Below are positions 51,143 to 63,718 of a stretch of DNA of 64,000 nt, piece by piece. Made by a program: the position numbers and the translations under genes. A model generated the notes under the pieces. It ran no database searches and was not told where the DNA came from. It saw nothing but the letters and a program-made list of their open reading frames with translations. Source of the stretch: Paramecium pentaurelia (lineage: Eukaryota > Ciliophora > Oligohymenophorea > Peniculida > Parameciidae); assembly GCA_905183005.1 (NCBI GenBank), contig CAJJDO010000127.1, positions 3,308 to 67,307 of the forward strand. Reading direction: 5' to 3'. Numbering within the stretch: the first letter of the stretch is position 1; each line of letters begins with the position of its first letter.

Positions 51143-53201
51143 TCAATTAATTTTGTATTAGTTTGAAAAGTGTTCTTTTAAGGTTTTATATAGGATTCGT
51201 TTACTTTCTTAAAATTCAATTATTAATTGTTTATCAACTTCTAAAAATTGTTAATTTTCTTTATATTTTTCTTCATTTTAAAAGAATTTTATTGAAAAAG
51301 CTAAAAAAAGAATTGTATGATCTTCTAAATAATCGTACTCTGCTTCGAAATCAAAATATAGATACATTTCTTAGAACAGTTTCTTATATTAGATATAATA
51401 TAATTAAGGAGAGTGTACATTTTCTTTGAATTTAAATTGATTTACCTCCATATATAATTAAGAATCAGTAATGTATTTTTGATACTCTTAAAATCTATTC
51501 ATTTCTCGCTAAAAAATATTATTAGAATAATAATGATACCTTAAACTTTTATTTAATAATCTTATATTGTTATTTGATGTTAGACTTTAAACTAATTTAA
51601 TTTTTTAAATAATTCCATATTTCTTCTTCTAATTGTTTCTTATCTACCCAACTTAATTCCTTTAATATTTATAGTTCATTAGCATTTACATATCTTTTGT
51701 ATAGTAAATAATAAATGTTGTAGAAGCTTGAATATTAATACCCATATAAATATAATTTTAGTAAATTTAGAGACATTGTGTAAGGTGATTGTTAAATGCT
51801 TTGCTAATTTTTTTCTAAAATAATAGATGAATTTTCAATAGTATTGATTAATTTATCAACAAAAGTGCTCTTGGCTAAATAAAAATTTACCATCTTTTCT
51901 AAAACATTATCATATTATTTAACTGCACAAATTGAAGTCTTTTTTTATAATTTAAATTATCTTTATTAAGGAATGGTTTATTATTAATCTTAATGGTTCT
52001 TTAGAATTTAATCACTATGAAAAAATTAAACTTTAGAATTTTCATAACTTTCTTGATTTGCTTATTTAAGTTCACCAGTTTAATTAGCTTTCTTGAGTTT
52101 GTTGTTTGACATCATAAATTGAGTCTCTTTTGGTTATGATACATTATTATTGTTATCTAATGTAGTAGATTCTTAAGAATTTTAGTCATTTTAAAGTTTT
52201 TATTAAGAAGATACTAACAATGGTTATAATTAATATGTAGAAGAATTATGTTGAATAGTTTCTGTTTCATTAATTTCTGAGATATCAGGATCAAGGAATT
52301 ATATAAAAAGATCATCCCAACTTATTCTAGTGGATTCTTCATACACTAATGAAGATTATAGAAAGTTTAATAATTATTATTATTCATATTAAGTTCCTCC
52401 TAATGCTTTAGGAATATTTTTTATTTAAATTTTATCATATTTTGATTTCTTTACAGCTTCAACAAATTACATGAGTGAGAAACAAGTAAAAGGCATTTAT
52501 TAATAGACTAATTAATATATTATTACACCGAACTAAATTTAATATTTTTAATACACTATAGATATCGCATTTATTTGAATATATTCCTTCAATTAGAATT
52601 TATGGAGCAGCATAATATGGAGTTCCAGCATGAGATTATTCAATTTCTTGACATGGATCTTCTAATATTTTTGACATCCCATAATCAGCAAGCTAGAATT
52701 AAATTTAATTATACTTATAAATATCCATTATTTCCTAGCAATATATTTGCAGGTTTTATATCTCTATGAATAATACCCAAATCATAAAGATGTTTATAAC
52801 CATTTATTAATTAATTAAGGATAGATAAAATCTCTTCAGTTGTGAAGCTTTTTTTCATTCTCCCCTTTTATTCAATAAGCTTCTAAAAATCGCCTTATAA
52901 ACAATATTCCATAAATATATAACATCTATTCTATTATTCTTTTATATGAAGTATTTTCACAAGATTTTTACAATCAACTTTAGAAACTCTCTAAATTATT
53001 TCAATTTCTCTATTGTAATTAACAGAAGTCTTTTAAGTATATTATATAATCTATGATTTAAATTAGAATTACTTTAACACACATAGGGATTGAAAATTTT
53101 GGATTTGTACATCTATAACAAGTAGAAAATGCTCCTTGGCCAAATAAAGAAGAATAATTTATAGTAAAGCCATCTACAATGTTAGGAGAATAGTTTAACA
53201 T
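51143..53201 (-). CDS. Serine/threonine-type protein kinase with helical C-terminal region
   Basis: ATG 53201 to TGA 51143-51145, minus introns of 22, 22, 22 and 31 nt, gives 653 residues. Kinase landmarks in order: Gly-rich loop FGQGAFSTCY, CVKI with the ATP-contacting Lys, IIHRDIKPANILL catalytic loop, ADYGMSK in place of the DFG motif, HAGTPYYAAPQIL activation segment with APQ in place of APE (the Gln is TAA), and DIYSFGVIIYQLVYQQMPF. All catalytic residues are present, so activity is likely. The C-terminal 350 residues are Gln/Asn-rich then helical, ending NQYKIN. ULK-like or ciliate-specific; no certain subfamily. Cytosolic. Confidence 0.83.
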
Positions 53202-54223
53202 CTATCTTAAAATTATATTATTATTAATAATTATTTAGAAAATAATTAGATTTAATTCTAAATTCCTTTCTAGATCTTCTTGTTGTAATTAGAAATAGAT
53301 AAATCAAGTAATAAGGTATTATAACTAATGATTTAATATTTAAACATTTCAAAATAATATCATTGTAATAAATGATATTACTTATTAAACTATAGTATTA
53401 TTAATTAAATATACTTGAAAGTATTTTATCATCATAGTATTCTTAAACTATGATGATTTATCTAAATATAATAATTTATTCATAAATTTTCTATTAGCTT
53501 TCAAATAGTTTCTAAATTAATTTAGAATAAACATTTTTATTACAAGGTACTATTTCTTTTAATTATAATTATTTTGAAGCATCATGAGTATAATAGAATA
53601 GAGTTTTTACTTTAAAATTGATTCTGATTATTAATTATATTTTTATTTGTGTTCGTATTGAAAATCAAAATAACTTATTGTATTTTATGAAATTCATCTA
53701 ATTTTATTGTTGAAATTACATAGATTACTTTCTAGTCTGAAATTTAAATAATTTGACTCTAATTTTATAATAGATAATATATTATTATTTATATATATAA
53801 ATTATTATGATTTTGATATAAATTTCTATTAAATAATATTTAGAATGATATCAAAGAGATTACTTTGAATGTATGTTTATGAAAATATTACATTTTTCAT
53901 ATAATTGTTTAAAATTTCAATCTAATTAATTATGATTATAACTTTATATTAAATGATAAGACATTTATATATATATAAAATTTTAATTCGATAAAAATTA
54001 ATATAGTGTTAGTTGATCCATAAATATAAATAAAATTTTTGATTCTTAAGTGAATGATAATATATTTAGATTAATTCTTAATATGTATGTATGTTCTTAA
54101 GAATTGATTTATAAAATTAATTATATATTAGATCATATAAGTAGAATTTTTGATTATGTTTAAAAGATAATTATTATAATAATTTATATTAACAGAAAAT
54201 TGTTCAGTTATATAACTAGTATT
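53202..54223. other. Intergenic region
   Basis: About 1 kb of strongly AT-rich, repeat-like DNA with no gene I can support. It holds the kinase promoter and the 3' end of the CXC gene. Confidence 0.45.
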
Positions 54224-55109
54224 TCAATCGGAAACATTATCAATTTTCTTTTTCTTCTTAAATTAAACTGGTATTCTTTTCTTATTAGCACAATCTTTAC
54301 ATCTACAACTAGATGAGCATTTTTGATTTCTTATATAACATTCACAATAGTTTTTTTAACACTGGGATTTTTAACATTTACAACCCCAGACTTTAGATCG
54401 ATCAAATAAATCATCATCATGTTTTTATCGTTAAGACTTTATTTTAATTTTTTCTAATGCTGTCTGTCTTATTGGGAAATGATCATCACAATTCTTGCAA
54501 GCAACGCATTTACAAAGTTTTGTACATTACTTATTTTAATGAAAACATTGACAATATAACTTAAGACAATTAGATTTAGTGCATTTACAAGGAGTTGTGT
54601 TAGTCTCAAGTTATTAAGAATAAAAATCTGATTCCTAATTAAGGTCTTGATTTGTATTAACTGTAGGTTTAAACTTTGATTTACGAATTCTTCTACTTCT
54701 TTGTTCTAGAGTTATAGTGCAAGGATCATCAGCTTTAGAGTGTTGATCTTAAATTTAAATGATTGGCAATTGTATGTTTTCATCTTTATTAACCTCTTAT
54801 GCTTGGTTCTGATTCTGAACCTCCATATTTATGGGTGATTCTGGTTCCTCATAAGCTTTGTCAGACAAGTAACTCCTAAAATAGATGGTATATATACATT
54901 ATATTTTTAAGTTTAGGTAAAGTAATTGGCAATTCTTCAATGTCATGATCTTACATGGTATCAAATTTGTTATGGTTCCAATAATCATATGTTATTGGGG
55001 ATTAATCTTTTCTTTAATTGGTTTCATTCCAAAAATTTTAGTGCATGGTCTTTTACTTATAATTAATATTGTTCTAGCAAAGTACTCTATTGAATGAGTT
55101 ATTTTACAT
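54224..55109 (-). CDS. Tesmin/TSO1/LIN54-type CXC (CRC) protein
   Basis: Sequence-specific DNA-binding protein of the LIN54 class, which binds cell-cycle promoter elements. ATG 55109 to TGA 54224-54226, minus one 22-nt intron, gives 287 residues. Two CXC motifs are separated by a 45-residue linker: CKCTKSNCLKLYCQCF with CTKLCKCVACKNC, and CKCQKSQCQKNYCECY with CSSSCRCKDC. The Tyr that contacts DNA in LIN54 (LYCxC, NYCxC) is present in both. A C-terminal Lys/Arg patch (KKRIPVQFKKKKK) could be a nuclear signal. The N-terminus is polar and probably disordered, with a basic RSRRIRKSKFK before the first motif. The start is the first ATG after an upstream in-frame TGA. Confidence 0.9.
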
Positions 55110-55600
55110 GCAGTTTATTTATATATATTCTAGCAAATTGGTTTCATTTCATAACTTAATCAAATATAAAAAGCGTTTCTTCATGTTATTTCCAAAATTG
55201 GTATTACATATTTCTCATTTAACAAAGTGTTGAATAAATCAAATGATCTTAGATGAAGTAATATTAATTCTATATAAAGATATCTTTAGAGAAGATGAGA
55301 ATCTTTCTTAAGAAAAATTAAAATAAATTTTATTTATATCTCAATACAATCTTGAATTTTAAGTATTATTATAAGTTAATAAATAAATATTCTTTTAGAA
55401 TATTATTTTATTCTTTCATCTCTAGTTGACTCTAAACTATCATTCTCTAAATTACTTTATTAAGATTAATATTACATTAAAAATTAAAAATTCCATTTAA
55501 CAAACAACATAAATAAAATTATCCTTAAATACGTTGAAATGAAATATTTATATTATTATTCTCAAGAATAATCTAATTTAATTTATATAAAGACAACTAA
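55110..55600. other. Divergent intergenic region
   Basis: About 490 bp between two divergent starts. AT-rich; nothing specific seen. Confidence 0.45.
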
Positions 55601-56029
55601 ATGGGAAGTACATGCAATTCTAATTAAAATGATTCATTATCTGAAGATATTTCTTCTATTTAAATAAATACTAAAGAAAAAGGAATATAAAATATAAATT
55701 AAACAATCAAAGGCAATTTTCAGTAAGTTAAATTAATGAAGGAATACTTAGATGAAGGAATCTAAATCTCTAATATTCAAACTATAATAATACATCCAAG
55801 ATGTGAATCTGAAGGAGTAAAAGTAATGACTGAATTGATGAAATTTGGTAATCAAATAACACTTATATCCAAAAAAATACCAGATAGCCCTATTTCAAGT
55901 GCAAAATCAATTTCAAAGAAAGGAATTTTAAAAAATAAATAAGAAATAAATATATCTAAATCAGTAAATGGAAGTTTGTTCTTTCCATCTCCATAAAGAA
56001 TAAATAGAACAAAAAATAACAAAAGTTGA
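55601..56029 (+). CDS. Small polar protein with possible acylated N-terminus
   Basis: ATG 55601 to TGA 56027-56029, intronless, 142 residues. It begins MGSTCNS: Gly2 and Cys5 would permit N-myristoylation and palmitoylation, although position 6 is Asn rather than the preferred Ser/Thr. A helix with KLMKEYLDEGIQ and then a short VKVMTELMKFGNQITLI segment are the only ordered parts; the rest is Ser/Lys/Asn-rich. I recognise no family. If acylated it would sit at the inner face of a membrane. Convergent with the methyltransferase gene, 75 bp away. Confidence 0.6.
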
Positions 56030-56104
56030 AATTAGGATAATTATATGATTCAAAGAAATTTTAATCATAATGTTAATAAATTATAATATTTATATTATGA
56101 TTAT

Positions 56105-56809
56105 TCATACTTTGGTTTCATAAACAAAAACTCTAAAAATTTTAGTTGGAATATTGAAATCTTTATTTAATTTTTCCTTGTTTACAATTTTTAATTGAGT
56201 TTTACTTAACAATGTTTCAAACTCTTTTTCATATGTTATTTATCCAAAATCAATAGTAGTGAAATACTTGATTTTTGGTTTTATATACTCAACCAATTAG
56301 AGGAATGTTGAATTTTTCTTACTATCAGGTTGTAGAGTCAATATGAAATAAATTGATCCTCCTTGATTAAGTAATGATTTTGCCAATTCAAGTGCTTCAA
56401 TTCTTTTTGGCATAAGCATGAATGATGAGGAAAAGACAACAGCATCAAATTTTCCTTCTTTCTTTTCAGTCACTTCATAAAAATTTTGATATCTAATTTC
56501 TAATTTACGTCCACCTAGATTATAATTTCTGAAAATATTATTTGCCTTTAATACATAGGCTTAATCAATATCCACTCCTAAGACTTCACAATTAGAAGGT
56601 AATTAATTCCATATATGTTTTAATGGAGATCCTGTTCCTACACCAATATCTAGGATTCTTTTAGGATTTCTTTGATTCATATAAAAGACTAATCTTTCAT
56701 AGCTATATTTTGTTAAGAAATTTGAGATTATCATATCATAGATTGTTGATGGAACAACATATAATGTATGTAGAATTTTAGTTAAGAGAGTCTGAATGAA
56801 TGATGCCAT
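56105..56809 (-). CDS. Class I SAM-dependent methyltransferase
   Basis: ATG 56809 to TGA 56105-56107, intronless, 234 residues. Motif I RILDIGVGTGSPLKHIW binds S-adenosylmethionine, followed by VLGVDIDQAYV (acidic motif II), KFDAVVFSSSFMLM (motif IV) and GGSIYFILTL. This is a standard Rossmann-fold methyltransferase. The substrate cannot be told: it lacks the specific signatures of ubiquinone, protein or DNA enzymes that I know. An N-terminal hydrophobic stretch (MASFIQTLLTKILHTLYVVP) may be a membrane anchor or simply the fold's leading helix. In-frame TAA/TAG as Gln are present. Confidence 0.85.
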
Positions 56810-56971
56810 TAAATAAAATATTAATTTATAAATTAATAATTAAAATATCCTTTTATATTAATTTCTAGATTAATCTATTTGATCATAATGATGATGTAGC
56901 AATAAGTAATTATTTTTTAGTGATATCAATTACATTAAAAAAAGTATAAATTTTATTAAATTAAAAAAAAA

Positions 56972-58573
56972 ATGTCATTGTTATTCTTGTTCTAACTATT
57001 GTCATTATACAATTGCATTCATTTTTAATAGTCTTATCTCTACTTTAATGAGATTGATAAGTTATAGCAAATAAGTAATAATTTGTTAAGTGGTAAACCA
57101 TGCAATTTAGAAGCTTTAAATGCTTGTGCTCTGAAATTATATATGCTCAATAATGATGATTATACAATTAGGAATCTAGGTTATTTTCATTTATTTGGTT
57201 TCCCAGAAGATCAAGGAAATGAATATTTAGATTTTTGTTAGGAATTTGGAGGATTTTCAGTTCCTCTTCTTAAATAGAATGAAAGTTTAGCTTACAATTA
57301 TTTCTAATTAAGCAATAAATAAGAAACATAAGTTTATATAGCTTTTATAGATTGGATGAATTTTAAGAGAGGAGGATCTATACCTAGAAGTATTAGAAAA
57401 TTAAAGAATCTAGAAAATACATTTGCAAAATTAGCTTACTTCAATTACTAATTTAATTGTCATCGATTTAGACATATACCTGAATTAGAAATTAGTTAAA
57501 GATTTGAAGAAATGTATAGTGAAGCAGATTGTTAATAATGTGATTAATTGATATTAATTGGATTTCAAATAGGTGAGACAGAAATATAGTATTATCATGA
57601 TGTGATACCTAAGATAGAATTAACACTTGAAGATTATTTATTAATAGAATAATAAGCAATTAATGGAGATCCATAAGCATAACTCCAATATGCATATTAA
57701 TTTTATGCTGGAAATGATTAATTGGGAATCAATAGAGATGTAGATAGAGCAATGTAAATATTTTCAAATATGACTGAGAGTGGAGAATCATTACATAATC
57801 AAGCTCTCTTACATGTAATGAAAGGTCAATATTAAGAAGCCTAAATATTATTATAACAAGCAATTGAAAAATTTTAGATGCCTGATTCTTATAATTTATT
57901 AGGTTATATGTACTTATAAGGTCTCGGTGTAGAATAAGATTTAAGAATGGCTTAGTCTCTCTTTTAATAAGCTATAGATAGAGGATTTGATGCAGCTACA
58001 GTCACTCTTGGAATAATGAAAATGAATTAAAATGTAACTGAAGGAGTTGAATTATTATTGAATTAAACTGAATATAATGCAAGATGGGCTTTAATTTAAG
58101 CTTATGTAAATTTTTAGAAAGTTTTGGATAATAAATTTGGATGTGAAAGATTCTTAAATATTACAAGAGAGTTTATTAAATAAATTATTTATCCAGTTAT
58201 GGAAATTGAAAAACCTTTACCTAAAGATCCAAAATCTTAATATATAATGAAATAATTCAGAGCATTTCTAGGAATAATTGAACCAATAGATTTAGAGGAA
58301 TAAGTTCTTTATAAAATTGAGGGGGCAGCCACAGCACTTGCTCATGATTTAACTGATTTGGAATTAAAGAAGAAATTCTATTAATCAGATCTCTAACCAG
58401 AAAGCTATATCTCACTCTCATAGATTGAATTTTATTAAGGAAATAATACATAAGCATATTATTGGATTGATCAATTAATAAGACAATGTATTGAAGGTAA
58501 GTATGAGTAGGATACATTGTTTGTTGCTTATATATGGAAAGCTTGGATAACCTTAGTGAATATATTTTATTGA
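56972..58573 (+). CDS. SEL1-repeat ER protein (HRD3/SEL1L-like)
   Basis: ATG 56972 to TGA 58571-58573, intronless, 533 residues. A signal peptide (MSLLFLFQLLSLYNCIH) opens the protein. The middle holds SEL1-type repeats: AQLQYAYQFYAGNDQLGINR, YNLLGYMYLQGLGVEQDLRM with AQSLFQQAIDRGF, and others, with the Gly-x-Gly and Ala-x-x-x-Phe spacing of the family. The last 25 residues (LFVAYIWKAWITLVNIFY) could be a membrane anchor. HRD3/SEL1L proteins recruit misfolded glycoproteins to the HRD1 ubiquitin ligase; this is the closest match by architecture, but other secreted SEL1 proteins exist. Starts 160 bp from the divergent methyltransferase gene. Confidence 0.78.
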
Positions 58574-58623
58574 TTGCTTAGTTACATACATTCATATTAT
58601 TATATTATAATTTATTAATTAGA

Positions 58624-59494
58624 ATGGAATAAAAATCTACAAAACGAATGGTTTCAATGGATTCTAATTTTGAACATGCTGAATTCATATCAGCTAGAAC
58701 AGATACTAAATAAAGATTAGGAGAATTATTTATTCAACATCCTACTAAATTGGAAAGTATTAATAATATAAATTATACATTAAGTGTTTGGTTTGAGATA
58801 AGTAAGTTCTAAAATACCTAAATTCAAACATCAAAAACCTTTATTTGAATTACCTATGAGTGATACTTAAAGGTCTTTAACTAATTAGACAACTTCTATT
58901 ATTGATTGTAGTAAATGTAGTTAAAGTCTTTCAAAAATGATCAATAATAAATATCATCATGAATAATTGATTCTCTCTTAACCTACTTTAGTAGCTGAAG
59001 AGAAAAAAGAATTATAAGTGTAACCTCCAAAAAGATTAGTTAGTCATCATGGCAGATAAAAGAATGAATTACCTCCTATATTAGCTCATCCTCATATTTC
59101 ACCACCTCCTTACTTTCCATAATCTCCAAAAACATAAAGAAAATAAAAAACTCTTGGAAAATTATCATTTGGAAGAATCTCTAAAAAAATTGATCATGAT
59201 CTTATTTAAGGTATTTAATAAGAACTTCAAAAATAATTAAATCATACTCTTTAAAAAGATTATCCAATTGCTAAAATGCTTTAAAAACATGTATTTATAT
59301 TTATAATTAAGTAAAACTTAAAAAGATCCAAATTAATCTCTCTTAGCCAAGCAATTAAGGATTTTAAAAAATCAGTATCGACTGAAGATAAGTCAAATAC
59401 TTTTGAACTATTTAAATTAAAAGAGAAGGAATTAAATTAATTAATATCTGGGCATAATTATGAAATTTATTAAACTATTGATGATATAATATGA
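58624..59494 (+). CDS. Hypothetical polar protein
   Basis: ATG 58624 to TGA 59492-59494. A TGA near 58857 in the first frame requires an intron; a 19-nt GTGTTT...GATAAG segment near 58790 restores it and gives 283 residues, though its ends are atypical. A 21-nt GTATTT...ATTAAG segment near 59288 may be another intron, without effect on frame. The protein is Ser/Pro/Lys/Gln-rich (for example HPHISPPPYFPQSPKTQRK), with one CSKC pair and a helical, Lys-rich C-terminus. Probably disordered; function unknown. Follows the SEL1-repeat gene by only 50 bp on the same strand. Confidence 0.6.
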
Positions 59495-59586
59495 TTAATA
59501 ATATTTTTAATTAATTAAATATTTACTTACGGATTATTGAAGCTTATTTATAAAAATTTTAAGTCATCTTGAATTTGTTTTATATA

Positions 59587-60764
59587 ATGTACAACAAAGC
59601 TCTTGTTTTGAAATAAAGACCGGATGAAACATTCCCATAAAATATGGACTTTTTTGAAGTTCGAGAAGTCCCTGTACCTGAACTTAATGATGGAGAAATC
59701 TTAATAAGAGTACTCTTTAAATTCAAAAAAAGGTCTTGTATATAGGAGTTGATCCAGTTATGAGAGTTTGGCTTTCTGGAGCTAAAACCTATATTGATGC
59801 TGTATAAATAGGATAAGTCATGCCTGCTTTTGGAGTTGGAATAATTGTAGAGACTAAATAACCAAAATGGGATGTAGGTAAAAGAGAATTTCTAAATTTT
59901 AGGATAAATAGTATTTGGAGTCTTGGAATGTGCAAACCTCTGTAAAAGACCAACCAAACCATTATTTAAAGTTCCACTCTTTGAATTAGGTGATCCAAAC
60001 ATACCACTCTTGTTATCTATTTATGGAGTCACAGGACTTACAGCTTTGAATGGAATGAAACTCATTCCATAAGATCATATACCTACTTCTGAGAGATAGA
60101 AAACATTTTGTGTATCGAGTGCAGCTGGATCAACAGGATCTATAGCTCTCTAGATTGCAAAACATATGGGATTTAAGACAATCGGTATTGTGAGTGGGAG
60201 AGAGAAGAAAGATTTTGTTTTGAGTTTGGGAGCAGATGAATGCATTACTTATAATGATTGTAAAGAAAATGATGAGATAATTGTTGAGTATGGAATATGA
60301 TTAAATTTAAGCAAATTAACTTAAGAAATAAAAAGAGTAGCTCCAAATGGCATAGATGTATATTTTGATAATGCAGGAGAAGAAGTACTTGATGCTGTAT
60401 TACCAGGAATGGCAAAAGAGGGATTAATTTTATTATGTGGAGCTACATCTACATACAATGCTTGGAAGAATAGAGGAGGATTGACCAATTTGGCATCTGC
60501 TATCACATAATAAGTTAAATTAGAAGGTATAATTGAATATTAGTATGTTTAGGCATCATATTTTATTAGGATTAAGCTAAAATTTATAGTGGATTTTCAG
60601 ATATGATTGAATTAGTCAATGATGGAATTATCAAACATTAAGAGGAAATATATTATGGAGTAGAGAATTTTGTTCAAGGTTTAAAGAGAGTCTTTCTTGG
60701 ATAGAATATGGGTAAAATCATTATTTAAATTGAACAATAAGTTGAGCATTAAGCCAAATTATGA
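59587..60764 (+). CDS. NADP-dependent MDR oxidoreductase (PTGR/alkenal reductase-like)
   Basis: Medium-chain dehydrogenase/reductase that would reduce the C=C bond of alkenals or enones with NADPH. ATG 59587 to TGA 60762-60764, minus introns of 23, 25, 24 and 26 nt, gives 359 residues. N-terminal catalytic region: LYIGVDPVMRVWLSGAKTY (family motif SVDPYMRGRM..AKSY); cofactor region: YGVTGLTALNGM, then SSAAGSTGSIALQIAKHMG and GADECITYND; C-terminal MGKIIIQ. The residues that bind zinc in alcohol dehydrogenases are absent, as in this family. There is no targeting peptide. The substrate is inferred from family only. Three of the four introns would shift the frame if retained. Confidence 0.9.
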
Positions 60765-60831
60765 TTATATTAAAATAGTGTTTAATAATATTATTATAAA
60801 AATAATTTATAATAATTATTTTGTTGGAATG

Positions 60832-63295
60832 TCATAATACCATTATTTTCATTATTCCCATATCTCTTAATATTCTTTCAATTTCAATATTCATTTATGG
60901 TGGACCACAAATTAAATAATTTGTTGAATTATGCTAATCAGGTATGTGTTCAATAAATGTCTATTGTGTAAATCTAGTTCCAATAATTGGACATTCTTTT
61001 AATTTAAAATTGCCTTTAATAATTAACTTAAAATTAGGAGTGTCTAAATATTACTGTAATGAAAGCAAAGCAAAATAAATATCTCTTCCAATCTATATTA
61101 TATATATATATATATTTATTTACCAAATCATCAATTGAATTGACTGCTAAAAACATTGTTATTGTAAATTTCTTAATCTCATTAATATTTAAATCTATTA
61201 AATCAGATGCCTCTAAACCAAGTTTCATTTGAACAATCTACCTATAAGACACTCTCAATTAATAATCTAAAATATCTAAAAATGGAAATAATCCTGTTCC
61301 TCCAGCAATAAATATTAAATGTGAATCATTTTCAATTTAAATAGAATTTCCATAAGGACCTTCAATAATATATTATCCTTATCTATTATCTTCATGAATG
61401 AAATTAGAAAAACCTTATTTTGTTTCATATTTCTTAATTATTAAAGGTAATTCATCTTCAAACTCTTCCAATTTAGGTATATCTTTGTGAATTGGTTATA
61501 AATTGAGTATCTTTTTAAATAATTCAAGGATATCTTTTCTATATTTCACTCTTTTATTTGTCATACTTAAAACCATAGTATATTATCTTTAATGAATATC
61601 ATCATTATCATCTGACTTTATAATGAAATAAGACCCAAAAGTATCTAATCCATTAATAGTATTTCTAAGATGAAATTAAGTATTTGTAAATTCAAATTTA
61701 GCAATATTAGAAGTATAGGGATTGATTCTAGTTAAAATCCAAATAGCTTTTAATTTCTTTATTGGTCTTTGAGTACTTTTATTGTAGAACAATTCTAAAT
61801 CCTTATTGACATAAACACCAGTTTTATATTTTTATAAAGCCTTTAATGCATAATTACTATGACGATAAGGTTTTATAGTTAATTAAGGTACAGCATAAGC
61901 TCCAAGTATATACTAAGTAATATCTTAACCTTAAAGTAATTTCCAAATATAATTGCCACCAGGATGATTCATTTATGATAAATCAATAATTTGATTATGA
62001 TAAATACACCATAATTAATTTATTTTATTCTCTTCACATTCACTATAATTTATTTTTTAAAGCAAAGTTTCTTAATCAGGAAGAACTTTATATTTTTTGA
62101 AGTAAGAACTACTAGAATTATTATTTGTCATAACCATTAATGATCCTCTTTAATAGAGTACTTCCAATATGAAACGAATAGTTAATACTGCTCCTAGAAT
62201 TAAAATAAATCTAATATCATTATCCATGAATAATCCAGCAATTATTTAGATCTTACCAAATACATAGACAAGAGTTCCAAAAATTGCATGATAAGATGGT
62301 TTCACAGATACCTTTTAATTCTTCTTATAAGAAATAAGCATTATATTATACATTATACCACCTATACATTGAAATATCATGCAAATAGCTAAGATCATAA
62401 ATAATACTATATGGAATTTATTCTTTACTGACTCCTCTTTATAATGTTTCCATTCCAATATCTCCCAATTAGTATTCAACATAAAGATTGCTGTTGTTAA
62501 GGAACTTGATATTATTAAAATAAATAGAATTCCATGCATATATGTTCTATATCCCCAAGTCTTAAAATATCTTCCAATTATTATTGCTAAATCACTTGCC
62601 ATACCCCAACAAATAAAGTTAGTCCATTTATGTAATAGATAATATTTATTTTCATCTTCTATTTCAACATCTATGTCTCCTCCTTTATCAATCATATCAA
62701 TTTTCACCCATCCATTATTACCCTTACCATGATTTGAAACCATCAAACTCTAATCATTTTTACCATGTGCCCATATAAAATCAACACCTTTTTCTTAGAT
62801 TAAATCCTTATCATATTTGTCCCCTACATTATAGATTATTTAATAATACCTGTAATTGATTTCCTTTTAAATTTCACTCCACTTTTACCATTCTAATTAT
62901 AATAATAACCCAAAATTTCTATATCATTTGTACCACCTTATGAAACATCTGTTGGTGGAACCTAATGTTTTGTAGAATGTGAATCAGTTCCAATAATTGC
63001 ATTTTAATCTATCTCAAATACCCAAAGATCTGCATCACTCATAGATTATCCTAACCCTAATGAAAAGTAACTAATCTTATCGATCTCAATCATCATTGTT
63101 ACTTCTTTTTAGTCTTAATTGAACTCAAAATAGAAATCAATAATTGTGTCTACAATCACCATTATATATACTAGATTCTGAGATTTTTGCATGAGTTCTT
63201 GGCTTACTAATATCATTACTAGGATCATGATAATAAAATATCTTAGAACCTAGTATAATATCTAATATTATTCCAAAAAGTAAAATTCTTAACAT
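60832..63295 (-). CDS. DOMON - cytochrome b561 - cytochrome b5 - ferredoxin reductase-like fusion
   Basis: ATG 63295 to TGA 60832-60834, minus introns of 22, 26 and 31 nt, gives 794 residues. In order: signal sequence (MLRILLFGIILDIILG); a DOMON domain (about 30-170: SLGLGQSMSDADLWVFEID, HQVPPTDVSQGGTND); b561-type transmembrane helices carrying His ligands (MASDLAIIIGRYFKTWGYR, MHGILFILIISSSLTT); a cytochrome b5-like module with the heme His motif MNHPGGNYIWKLL and a later HSNYAL; then an FAD/NAD reductase module with YTMVLS, LIFIAGGTGLFPFL and NYLICGPP. Electrons would pass from cytosolic NAD(P)H through FAD and hemes across the membrane. A ferric or quinone reductase role is inferred. A single continuous gene, not two. 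Confidence 0.85.
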
Positions 63296-63718
63296 TCTTA
63301 ACACTTATAAATAATTAATTTATTTAATGTGATGTAACAACACTAAATTTATATGATTACATTTATTAAACTATAGAACAATCTAAATATTATAGAATTA
63401 ATGAATTCATTAAAATTAGCAATATAAAAATAAAATATTATTTGTTTTTTATTCATTATAATATTTATTTTGAGATGTTTCTTCACTATTTAATAGGAAA
63501 TATCATATTATTATAGATTACAATATCCTCCATTCATAATTATTATAAATGGATACATTAATCAAAAAAATTAATTATAAAAATTTAGAATAAAAATTAT
63601 TATAATATGTAATTTTTAGTAGAGGATTCAAATTTATTAAGTATCATTATACTTTATAATTGCCCTTTGATACTTGAGTTTTTATAAAGTTTAAATTTAT
63701 TTTATATATCTGTACGAC
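63296..63718. promoter_or_regulatory. Divergent intergenic region
   Basis: 423 bp between the divergent starts of the b561 fusion and the carrier gene; very AT-rich. Both promoters lie here, with no defined element. Confidence 0.4.

Noticed and set aside
51163..51429. An 88-codon plus-strand frame free of all three standard stops
   Set aside because: It is the reverse of the helical C-terminus of the kinase gene, whose minus-strand frame continues from the kinase domain through four introns to a stop at 51143 with total length a multiple of three.
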